64,000 bases of DNA from an uncultured Gemmatimonadota bacterium (GTDB lineage Bacteria; Gemmatimonadota; Gemmatimonadetes; Gemmatimonadales; Gemmatimonadaceae), in NCBI GenBank assembly GCA_946480295.1, contig CAMLIT010000009.1, positions 1-64,000 of the forward strand. Reading direction: 5' to 3'. The stretch's first letter is position 1. Each line of letters begins with the position of its first letter. The position numbers and the translations under genes are program-made. The notes beneath the pieces were generated by a model, which was not told where the DNA came from, did not search any database, and was given only the letters and a program-made list of their open reading frames with translations. Below, one piece after another: positions 13,495 to 21,201 of this stretch.

Positions 13495-13972
13495 ACCGCT
13501 TCTTCGTCGTGATCACGATCACCCCGTTCCCACCGCGCGACCCGTAGAGCGCCGTCGAGCCGGCGTCCTTCAGGACGTCGATGCGCGCCACGTCGTTCGG
13601 GTCGATCGCCAGCAGCCCCTGGACGCCCGAGCTGAGGACGGTGCCGTCGACCACGTAGAGCGGCTCCGTGTCGCCGAGGAAGGAGTTCGTGCCGCGGATG
13701 CGCACGCGCATCCCCGCGCCGCTCCCCATCACCTCGACCCCGGGCAGCCCCTGCAAGAGCTCCTGGATCTGCGCGACGTGCCGCTGGCTCAGCGCCTTCC
13801 CCTTGACCGTGGTCACCGACGTGCCGGCGCCCGATGTCGCCACCCCCGCCAGGCCGCTGGGTTCGGGGGTCGGCGGCTCCGGTTGCGCGCCGGAGCCGCC
13901 GGAGCGGCAGCCTCCCACGAGCACGAGGAGCGCGAGCCCCGTCAGGGCGGATGCGATGCGTGCGACGCTCAT
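13493..13972 (-). CDS. stand-alone TonB-receptor plug-domain lipoprotein
   Basis: A 159-residue lipoprotein (lipobox LVGGC, Cys at about 22) followed by a Pro/Gly linker and a single plug domain: [37 protein letters not shown] and [17 protein letters not shown], ending [10 protein letters not shown]. These are the hallmarks of SusC-type receptor plugs, yet the beta-barrel is completely missing, so it cannot be a transporter by itself. It might interact with SusC barrels or act as a surface binder (inference). The ATG at 13972 has AGGAGG upstream. It is close to the ROK and SusCD locus. Confidence 0.85.
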   Translation of the reverse strand: MSVARIASALTGLALLVLVGGCRSGGSGAQPEPPTPEPSGLAGVATSGAGTSVTTVKGKALSQRHVAQIQELLQGLPGVEVMGSGAGMRVRIRGTNSFLGDTEPLYVVDGTVLSSGVQGLLAIDPNDVARIDVLKDAGSTALYGSRGGNGVIVITTKKR

Positions 13973-14010
13973 CCCGACCTCCTGGTTTGTCGGCGACTGC
14001 GATCCTCAGC

Positions 14011-14016
14011 AGTATA
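14011..14016 (-). promoter_or_regulatory. candidate -10 box for the plug lipoprotein gene
   Basis: TATACT on the minus strand, 39 bases upstream of the ATG at 13972, in an otherwise GC-rich spacer. No good -35 hexamer is visible, so this is a weak call. Confidence 0.35.
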
Positions 14017-14232
14017 CACCGGATTCGGCGCCGCGGACCGTGCGCCCGCGCGCCGTGCGTGCCGTCGACGACCTCTCATGGACAGTGGTGACGCAGGCCC
14101 CGCGCCGGCGCCGCTGCCATATATCGAATCCCGTCCGCGGCGCAGGCGCACTGCGAATCCACGTACGAGAGCGCCGGTTCGCGCGATGGATACCCGGGCC
14201 AGTGATCCTGGCGGAGGAGAGGGGAGGCGTCC

Positions 14233-15483
14233 TCATCGAGCGCCCACGGGACGCGTGGGCGCCGGCAGCATCGCGGCGGTGCCGCGCTTCCGCTCCTTCA
14301 TCAGCAGCTGCGGGCCGGGGGCGAAGTGCTGGTAGATGGGGAGCGTCGCCACGCCTAACGCGGCCGCGTCCGCGCCGGCACGCGCGAGCAGGTGCCGCGG
14401 GCCGTCGGCGGTCCCGACGACGCGCCGCGCGGGGATCTCGCGCGCGACCCGGTCCATGAGCGCGGCGATGATCCGCTCGGGCAGTCGGCCGCCGAAGAAG
14501 ACGGCCTCCGGATCCAGCAGGTACTCGACGGCGAGCGCGAGCCCGCAGAGCCGGTCGGTGGCGGCATCGAGCCAGGCGAGCAGCTCCGGATGTCCCTCGT
14601 CGTGGAGCGCCGCGAGCCGCTCCGGCGTGTGCACGTCCGCGCCGCGCGCGCGCAGCCGCTCGTAGAGGAGCGGGAGGTTGAACAGCAGCCCGACGTGCGA
14701 GTCGTCCGCCGCCCTCTCCTGCCGCCGCGAGAACGCGGCCGCCAGGTGGACGATCTCCCCTGCGTTCCCGGTGAATCCCTCGTAGGGCCGGCCGTTCATG
14801 ACGATGCCGCCACCCAGCCCGCTGCCGAAGTAGACGTAGAAGAAGGTGCCGATCTGCTGGCCGTCGCCGTACCAGCGCTCTCCCACCGCCGCCGCCGTGG
14901 CGTTGTTCTCGACGTGGATGGGCAGCGCGAGGCGCTCGGACATCCACTGCGCGAGGGGGATGTCGTGCCAGCCGGGAAACGCCTTCGGGTTGACGAGGTA
15001 GCCCGCGCCGCCCTTCACCTGGCGCATCGGTCCCGGGATGCCGATGCCCACGCCCCACACCTTCTCGCGCGGGAGCGCCTGCCGCTCGACGAGGGTGCCG
15101 ACGGTATCGACCATCAGCTCCAGCGCTTCGGCCGGGGTGGGGACCTCGACGTCCACGTGCACGCGCTGCCGCACGGTCCCGGCGAGATCCACGAGGACGC
15201 CCGTCAGGTGGTCGCGATCGAGATCGAGGCCGATGGAGAACGCGCCGTCGGGGTTGATGGCGAGCGCCGTGGCGGGGGCGCCGCGTCCCTCCTGCCGACG
15301 CTCGGCTTCGTAGATCAGGCCGAGCGCGAGCAGCTCCTTGACCAGGTTGGAGATGGTCTGCCCGGTCAGCGCCGTGCGCCGCGCCACCTCCGCGCGCGAG
15401 ATGGGGCCGAAGAGGCGGATGGCCTCGTGGACGATGCGGAGGTTGTACTGCTTGGTGTACAGCAGGTTCGTGCCGGTGAGCAT
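14233..15483 (-). CDS. ROK family transcriptional regulator 1
   Basis: A 416-residue NagC/XylR-type repressor. A winged-helix DNA-binding part (SRAEVARRTALTGQTISNLV) occupies about residues 25-45, followed by a ROK sugar-kinase-like domain with GIGIPGP, HVENNATAAAVGE and FGSGLGGGIVMNG. The usual zinc motif CxCGxxGCxE after GEIVHL is absent, replaced by a Phe/Arg stretch, so this is a non-zinc variant. The ATG at 15483 was preferred over an in-frame TTG at 15522. It is divergent from susC across 588 bases that contain a palindrome, consistent with control of the sus genes by sugar. Confidence 0.85.
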   Translation of the reverse strand: MLTGTNLLYTKQYNLRIVHEAIRLFGPISRAEVARRTALTGQTISNLVKELLALGLIYEAERRQEGRGAPATALAINPDGAFSIGLDLDRDHLTGVLVDLAGTVRQRVHVDVEVPTPAEALELMVDTVGTLVERQALPREKVWGVGIGIPGPMRQVKGGAGYLVNPKAFPGWHDIPLAQWMSERLALPIHVENNATAAAVGERWYGDGQQIGTFFYVYFGSGLGGGIVMNGRPYEGFTGNAGEIVHLAAAFSRRQERAADDSHVGLLFNLPLLYERLRARGADVHTPERLAALHDEGHPELLAWLDAATDRLCGLALAVEYLLDPEAVFFGGRLPERIIAALMDRVAREIPARRVVGTADGPRHLLARAGADAAALGVATLPIYQHFAPGPQLLMKERKRGTAAMLPAPTRPVGAR

Positions 15484-15587
15484 CTGTGCCTCGGAAGCCG
15501 CGGTATCCGCACCGAACGACAAGCCACCCGGTCATGCCGCGTCCCGTCCCCGCCAGCCTCGCCGTCGCCCCACCCATCGCGGGGCAT

Positions 15588-15615
15588 AGGATAACGCTCA
15601 TGATTCAGAAATCAA
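15588..15615 (-). promoter_or_regulatory. promoter for ROK regulator 1
   Basis: On the minus strand, TTGATT (15610-15615) and TATCCT (15588-15593) are separated by 16 bases, about 105 bases upstream of the ATG at 15483. This is one of the few AT-rich patches in the region. Confidence 0.5.
15601..15614. promoter_or_regulatory. candidate ROK operator palindrome
   Basis: TGATTCAGAAATCA: 5-bp arms around a 4-base spacer, lying inside the minus-strand promoter and next to the plus-strand promoter. Its position fits autoregulation of ROK1 and control of susC (inference). A direct GAATT repeat follows at 15622-15634. Confidence 0.45.
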
Positions 15616-15616
15616 C

Positions 15617-15646
15617 TTGACGAATTAAGGAATTCACCCACATTAG
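15617..15646 (+). promoter_or_regulatory. candidate promoter toward susC
   Basis: TTGACG at 15617-15622 and an AT-rich -10-like ACATTAG at 15640-15646 with 17-base spacing. It would give a leader of more than 400 bases before susC. Confidence 0.4.
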
Positions 15647-16071
15647 CGCCGTCCGGCAGTCGCTACTGTCGTCTCACCGATACCGTGGGCATGCCGCTGG
15701 GCCGCTCGCTACGTGGTTGCACCGTGCTCGCAGCCCTGTCCCTCGGCACCACGGCGGGGACGGGAGCGCCGCATTTAGTCCGGGCCCCGTACAATCGTGC
15801 GCCCGCCCCCGTCGCGCCCGCCGCCGACGGCCGCGCTTACGCCGCTCCCGGCCTCCCCGCGGCCCCCTTCCGCATCGACACATGGTGATCCCGCGCGCCC
15901 GGTTCGATGCGCGCGCGAGCCCAACGCCCGCCGCGCCCTGAGCGTTTCACACCAGGTCCGCTTCCCCCGGCGGATCGCCGCGCCATTGCTCGTCCCGCAC
16001 CTCGCTGGTCCTTCCTCCCGTATGTCCCGCAGCCGCAGTCCTTCCCCACGTCTCCTCGGAGGATGTTCGTC
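15647..16071 (+). other. long leader region of susC
   Basis: About 425 bases between the candidate promoter and susC. I see no conserved structure. One open frame (15691-15888, 65 aa) has a signal-like start but no ribosome site and Pro/Ala-rich low-complexity sequence; I do not call it a gene. A GGAGG site at 16058-16062 serves susC. Confidence 0.4.
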
Positions 16072-19000
16072 ATGCGATTCCGTCCCTGTGCAGCGCTGCT
16101 GGCGGCGCTGCTCATACCCCTGCTCTGGGCCCGGCCGGCGCACGCCCAGGCGTCCGGCAGCATCACCGGGCGCGTCACCGACTCGGCGAGCCATGCGCCG
16201 GTCGTGGGCGCCCGGGTCATCGTCGTCGGTACCACGCGCGCCACGGTGACGCGCGACGATGGCGCGTACACCATCGCCAACGTCGCCGCCGGCGAGCATC
16301 GGGTGCGCGTGAGCCGCATCGGCTACGCGCCCGCGGAGCGGCCGGTCACGGTGGCCGCCGGCGCCGCCGCCTCCCTCGACGTCGAGATCGGCCGCGTGGC
16401 GACGCAGCTCTCGGAGATGGTCGTCGTCGGCTACGGCACCCAGCGCCGCTCCGACCTCACGGGCTCCATCTCGTCGGTCTCGTCGAGCGATCTCCAGAAG
16501 ACGACGATCACGACGCTGGAGCAGGGGCTCCAGGGGCGCGTCGGCGGCGTGCAGGTCACGCAGGGCGACGCCGCGCCGGGCGCGGGCATGCGCGTGCAGA
16601 TCCGCGGCGTGAACTCGATGAACTCGGGGAGCGCGCAGCCGCTGTACGTGATCGACGGCGTCCCGGTCGCGAGCTCGGGGACGTCGAAGATGGCCGGCGG
16701 CATGAGCGAGATCAACCTGCGCTCGCTCACCGAGACCGACCCGCTCGCCGAGATCGCGCCGGAGGACATCGAGTCGATCGACATCCTGAAGGACGCGTCG
16801 GCGACGGCGATCTATGGCAGCCGCGGCGCCAACGGCGTCGTCATGATCACCACGAAGCACGGGCGCCGCAGCCGGAGCGGCCAGTTCACCCTCAACGTCT
16901 CGCAGGGCTACTCGTCGGTCACCCGGCAGATCCCGGTGCTGAACGCGTACGACTTCGCGACGTACGTGAACACGGCGTTCATCAACGCCTTCGGCCCGCA
17001 GACGCAGTATCCGTACGGCGGCCGTCCAGGCTCGCTCTCGCCGGACAGCCTGCGCACCGTCGTGGGCAACGGCACGAACTGGCAGAGCGAGATCTTCCGC
17101 GACGCGCCGGTCATGGACGGCACGCTGGGCTTCTCCGGCGGCGACCAGGCGGGGAGCTACAACGTGTCGACCAACCTGCTCCAGCAGCAGGGCGTCGTCC
17201 GCGGCTCGCAGTTCCGCCGCGGCGGCCTCCGCGTGAACCTGGACCGCAACATGACCGACCGCTTCCACCTGTCCACCAACCTCGCCGTGACGCGGTCGGT
17301 GAACGACATGGTGCGCTCGTCGACGATCAACGGCTACAACGCGATCGGCATCATCCGCGAAGCGGTGACGTACATCCCGTTCTCCTTCCGCGACACGACG
17401 AAGGCGGACCCGCGCGCCGAGGATCCGAACGTCCTCTCGGTCTACGGCTCCAACCCGCTGCGGTACACCGACGAGGTCCAGGAGGACGACCAGCTCACGC
17501 GCGGCATCGGCGGCGTGCACGGCGTCCTGACCTTCGGCCGCGGCTTCTCCTTCGACCAGAACTTCGGCGTGAACTACGAGCGCCGCGCGTACGGCGCGTA
17601 CTTCCCCAGCACGGTCAACGAGGGGCGCACGGCGAAGGGCGACGCCCTCTCCGACGGCTCCGAGTTCGGCAACCTGCTGAGCGAGAGCATGCTCCGGTAC
17701 AACGCGCAGTTCCGCGGCATCCACCGCATCGACGCCGTCGGCGGCTTCAGCTACGAGAACGACCGCAGCAACTGGAACTCGCAGGAGGTGCAGGGCTTCC
17801 CGAACGACATCCTCGGCGGGAACGTGCTCCAGAACGGCACGGCGCCGCTGTCCCCGTACTCGGGCGTCTCCACCTGGCAGCTCGCCTCGTGGATCGGCCG
17901 CGTGAACTACTCGCTCCTCGACCGCTACCTCTTCACGGCGACGGTGCGCAAGGACGGCTCGTCCAAGTTCGCGGCGAACAACAAGTGGGCGACCTTCCCG
18001 GCCGTCGCCTTCGCGTGGAAGGCGATCGACGAGCCCTTCCTGCGCGGGCAGCACCTCCTGTCGGATCTCAAGGTCCGCACGAGCTACGGCAAGTCGGGGA
18101 ACCAGGCGATCGGCGCGTACCAGTCGCTGCCGGCGATCTCCGGCGTGCCGATGACGCTCAACGAGGCCGTGGTGCCGGCGTACGTGGTCACGCAGCTCGG
18201 CAACCCGAACCTGAAGTGGGAGACCACCGACCAGTACGACGCCGGCGTGGACGTCGGCTTCCTGGACAATCGCCTCACCGGCACGGTGGACGTCTACAAC
18301 AAGAACACCTTCGACCTGCTGCAGCAGATCACCCTCGCCCAGAACACGGGCTTCAGCAGCGCCTGGATCAACTCGGGCAACGTGACCAACCGCGGCGTCG
18401 AGGTCGCGGTGTCGTACGACGTGCTGCGGTCGGCGCGCACGCGCGGCGTGAACTGGACGGTCAGCGCGAACGCGTCGCGCAACCGGAACCGCATCGCGAG
18501 CCTCGGCACGGGCAAGCTCCAGCAGTTCGCCGGCAACCTCGGCGCGGGCGGCAACCTCGAGGTCACGCCCTTCATCCAGAAGCCCGGGCTGCCGATCGGC
18601 GCGATGTGGGGCTTCCGCACCGCGGGGATCGTCAAGGACGCCGCCGACTCCGCCGCCTACTCGAAGATCCTCGGGAGCGCGGCGCACGTCGGTGACATCA
18701 AGTACGTGGACCTGAACCACGACGGGAAGATCAGCGCCGACTCCGACCAGACGATGATCGGCGACGCGAACCCGAAGTGGATCTGGGGGCTCACGAACAC
18801 CGTGAGCGTCGGCAACTTCGACTTCAGCGCGCTCCTCACCGCCGTGCGGGGGAACAGCATCATCAACGCCGAGCGGATGCGCTACATGAACTTCGACGGC
18901 ACGATCAACGTGCCGAAGTACTACATCGACCGCTCGTTCGACCCTGTGAAGAACCCGAACGGCGTCTTCCCGATGATCCGGCAGGACCGCAAGAACGACG

Positions 19001-19257
19001 CGCGCTTCTCCGACCTGTACATCGAGGACGGCTCGTTCGTGCGCCTCAAGAACGTGCAGGTCGGCTACAACCTCCACCTGCCCGGCGCCTACACCGCGCA
19101 CGTGTACGTGAACGCGGTGAACCTCCTCACGTGGACGAAGTACACCGGCTTCGATCCCGAGGTGAGCGCCTTCGGCGGGACCGATCGCAGTGGTGTGGAC
19201 CTGGGCAGCTACCCCCAGGCCCGCACGATCAGCGTCGGCATCAACACGACCTTCTGA
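16072..19257 (+). CDS. SusC/RagA-type TonB-linked outer membrane receptor
   Basis: A 1061-residue outer-membrane transporter. Signal peptide 1-25 (ends AHAQA), carboxypeptidase-regulatory-like domain about 27-110 (ITGRVTDSASHAPVVGARV), SusC signature VVGYGTQRRSDLTGSISSV near 120-140, plug with VQIRGVNS, PLYVIDGVPV and SATAIYGSRGANGVV, then a barrel ending ARTISVGINTTF. It would import oligosaccharide or peptide with its SusD lid, energised by TonB. The ATG at 16072 is nine bases after GGAGG and gives the better signal peptide; an ATG at 16063 directly follows the same site. susD follows after 14 bp. Confidence 0.95.
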   Translation: MRFRPCAALLAALLIPLLWARPAHAQASGSITGRVTDSASHAPVVGARVIVVGTTRATVTRDDGAYTIANVAAGEHRVRVSRIGYAPAERPVTVAAGAAASLDVEIGRVATQLSEMVVVGYGTQRRSDLTGSISSVSSSDLQKTTITTLEQGLQGRVGGVQVTQGDAAPGAGMRVQIRGVNSMNSGSAQPLYVIDGVPVASSGTSKMAGGMSEINLRSLTETDPLAEIAPEDIESIDILKDASATAIYGSRGANGVVMITTKHGRRSRSGQFTLNVSQGYSSVTRQIPVLNAYDFATYVNTAFINAFGPQTQYPYGGRPGSLSPDSLRTVVGNGTNWQSEIFRDAPVMDGTLGFSGGDQAGSYNVSTNLLQQQGVVRGSQFRRGGLRVNLDRNMTDRFHLSTNLAVTRSVNDMVRSSTINGYNAIGIIREAVTYIPFSFRDTTKADPRAEDPNVLSVYGSNPLRYTDEVQEDDQLTRGIGGVHGVLTFGRGFSFDQNFGVNYERRAYGAYFPSTVNEGRTAKGDALSDGSEFGNLLSESMLRYNAQFRGIHRIDAVGGFSYENDRSNWNSQEVQGFPNDILGGNVLQNGTAPLSPYSGVSTWQLASWIGRVNYSLLDRYLFTATVRKDGSSKFAANNKWATFPAVAFAWKAIDEPFLRGQHLLSDLKVRTSYGKSGNQAIGAYQSLPAISGVPMTLNEAVVPAYVVTQLGNPNLKWETTDQYDAGVDVGFLDNRLTGTVDVYNKNTFDLLQQITLAQNTGFSSAWINSGNVTNRGVEVAVSYDVLRSARTRGVNWTVSANASRNRNRIASLGTGKLQQFAGNLGAGGNLEVTPFIQKPGLPIGAMWGFRTAGIVKDAADSAAYSKILGSAAHVGDIKYVDLNHDGKISADSDQTMIGDANPKWIWGLTNTVSVGNFDFSALLTAVRGNSIINAERMRYMNFDGTINVPKYYIDRSFDPVKNPNGVFPMIRQDRKNDARFSDLYIEDGSFVRLKNVQVGYNLHLPGAYTAHVYVNAVNLLTWTKYTGFDPEVSAFGGTDRSGVDLGSYPQARTISVGINTTF

Positions 19258-19271
19258 GCAGCGAGCCAACC

Positions 19272-20990
19272 ATGACTGTGCATGGAATTCCGAAGCGAGC
19301 CACGGCGCGGCGGCTGCTGGCGCCGGCGCTCGCCGTCCTTGCGCTTGCCGCGTGCAGGGACATCACGAACCTGAACGAGACGGCGCGGACCTTCGTCTCG
19401 CCGGACAAGTTCTACCAGAACGACGCGCAGGCCGCCGCCGCGGTGAACGGTGCGTACGCGCCGCTCATGGGCTGGAACGGCTGGAAGTCGCCCGCCCAGT
19501 ACGGGCTGATGTGCGAGGACAACGAGATGCTCTGCTGGAACTGGATGGGCGGCGGGTGGTCGGGGAAGCAGGCGGGCCAGTGGTACATGCAGGACAACAG
19601 CGTCTACATCGGCGACTACCAGATTATCGAGCGGGCGAACGAGGTGCTCGCCAACGTGCCGAAGAGCAGCGGCGTCTCGGACGCCGAGAAGAAGGTCGCG
19701 AGCGGCCAGGCGCTGTTCATCCGCGGCTACGCCTACTTCGACCTCGTCCGCCGCTTCGGCGGCGTGCCGCTGCGCACCGCGCCGTACACGCCGGATGCGC
19801 AGATGGGCGCGCTGCCGCGGAGCGCGCCGGAGGTGATCTGGCAGCAGGTGGCGAGCGACCTGCGCGAGGCGGCGAAGGACCTGCCGCAGAGCTACGCCAC
19901 GCCGAACGGACAGGGACTGCCGCGCGCCGCCTCGGCGTGGGGGCTCCTGGCCAAGGTCTACCTGCACATGGCCGGCGCCGAAGCCGCCGGCACCCCGCTC
20001 GCCGCGAACCGGGCGGCCTACCTCGACTCCGCGCGCCTCGCGGCGCAGCAGGAGATGCAGGACCGGACGGTCGGCCTCGAGCAGAACTACATGGATCTGT
20101 TCGACGCGGTGAAGCAGGACAACAGCAAGGAGATCCTCTTCGCCATCCAGGGCGCCGCGGTGAACAACAGCGGCTCGCAGGTGCCCGCGTACCTCGCTCC
20201 GCGCGGCGACTGCACGCTGATCGGCGGCTGCGGCCAGGGCTTCCTCAGCATCCGCGAGGACTTCGTCCGGAGCTTCGAACCGGACGACAAGCGGATCGAG
20301 CACGGCAAGGCCGTGGCGATGTCGTGGGAGATCACCTATGGCACGTACGGCAAGGTGCGCGCGCTGCAGACCGACTCCGTCGCCGCGCTCCAGCAGGCCG
20401 GCCTGCTCGTGAGCGACAAGACCTTCCACTGGGAGAGCTGGAGCGAGGGGTGCGGGACGTTCGGGCAGAACTACGACTCGCTCACGATCCTCAACCCGAG
20501 CACCAACACCACGACGACGACCGTCTATGCGGTCGCGCGGCCCTTCTACTCGCTGAAGTACGTCGACCCGCAGCACCTCAGCGCCGACCAGGCGGCGTCG
20601 AACAACTTCATCATCCTGCGCCACGCGGATGTGCTGCTGGTGTTCGCCGAGGCGGAGAACGAGAAGAACGGGCCGACCCAGGCCGCGTACGACGCGATCA
20701 ACCAGGTGCGCGCGCGCGCCGGCCTCGCGGCGCTCTCCGGGCTGACCCAGGACCAGTTCCGCCAGGCGGTGTGGACGGAGCGGGCCCACGAGCTGTACGG
20801 CGAGTTCCAGGCGCGGTTCGACCTGATTCGCGAGGGGCGCTGGCTGCAGGTCATGAACGCGCCGTCGACGGTGCCGGACTACCAGAGCCACGGCATCTGC
20901 CGCCCGCGCGAGGAGTACCAGAAGCTGCAGAACATTCCGAACAAGGAGCTGGCGGCGAACCCGCAGCTCCAGCAGAACCCCGGCTGGTGA
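19272..20990 (+). CDS. SusD/RagB-type surface lipoprotein
   Basis: A 572-residue lipoprotein (lipobox LAAC, Cys at about 28) with the SusD fold: N-terminal helical TPR-like part (QIIERANEVLANVP, ASGQALFIRGYAYFDLVRRF, GGVPLRT) and the C-terminal motifs ILRHADVLLVFAEAENE, INQVRARAGL and WTERAHELYGEFQARFDLIR. It is the substrate-binding lid of the preceding SusC on the cell surface. No Shine-Dalgarno site is visible in the 14-bp gap. The stop codon sits in the loop of a perfect 9-bp hairpin, followed by a second large hairpin. Confidence 0.95.
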   Translation: MTVHGIPKRATARRLLAPALAVLALAACRDITNLNETARTFVSPDKFYQNDAQAAAAVNGAYAPLMGWNGWKSPAQYGLMCEDNEMLCWNWMGGGWSGKQAGQWYMQDNSVYIGDYQIIERANEVLANVPKSSGVSDAEKKVASGQALFIRGYAYFDLVRRFGGVPLRTAPYTPDAQMGALPRSAPEVIWQQVASDLREAAKDLPQSYATPNGQGLPRAASAWGLLAKVYLHMAGAEAAGTPLAANRAAYLDSARLAAQQEMQDRTVGLEQNYMDLFDAVKQDNSKEILFAIQGAAVNNSGSQVPAYLAPRGDCTLIGGCGQGFLSIREDFVRSFEPDDKRIEHGKAVAMSWEITYGTYGKVRALQTDSVAALQQAGLLVSDKTFHWESWSEGCGTFGQNYDSLTILNPSTNTTTTTVYAVARPFYSLKYVDPQHLSADQAASNNFIILRHADVLLVFAEAENEKNGPTQAAYDAINQVRARAGLAALSGLTQDQFRQAVWTERAHELYGEFQARFDLIREGRWLQVMNAPSTVPDYQSHGICRPREEYQKLQNIPNKELAANPQLQQNPGW

Positions 20991-20999
20991 CCAGCCGGG
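20979..20999 (+). terminator. hairpin with stop codon in its loop
   Basis: CCCGGCTGG (20979-20987) pairs perfectly with CCAGCCGGG (20991-20999); the loop is TGA, the susD stop. There is no T-tract. Confidence 0.6.
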
Positions 21000-21005
21000 C
21001 GTGAG

Positions 21006-21053
21006 GCAGGGCGGAGGGCCGGCCGGCGACGCCGGACCGGCCCTCCCGCCTGC
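21006..21053 (+). terminator. long hairpin after susD
   Basis: GCAGG..GGAGGGCCGG pairs with CCGGCCCTCC..CCTGC with a 2-base internal mismatch, and the inner CCGGC/GCCGG extends the stem to about 20 bp around a GAC loop. It is probably a terminator or mRNA 3'-end stabiliser for susCD, partly insulating the GH3 gene. Confidence 0.6.
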
Positions 21054-21183
21054 CGCTCCACCGCGTCGACGCGCTCCTCGCCGACGCCGCCGCTCGGGAT
21101 CCTTCTCGCGGCATCCCGAGCGGCTGGCCAATGACCAACGACCGAGAAGGTAGTCTCAGCGCTCGAGCTGGTCCGCGCCACCC

Positions 21184-21197
21184 TCGTCCCTCGTCCC
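21184..21197 (+). repeat. C-rich heptamers before the GH3 start
   Basis: Two TCGTCCC units (21184-21190, 21191-21197), four bases before the ATG at 21202. No Shine-Dalgarno site is present. Confidence 0.7.
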
Positions 21198-21201
21198 TCC
21201 C

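Noticed and set aside
15691..15888. A 65-aa frame with a signal-like start between ROK1 and susC
   Set aside because: No ribosome site, Pro/Ala-rich low-complexity remainder and no recognisable relatives; the region is better seen as the susC leader.
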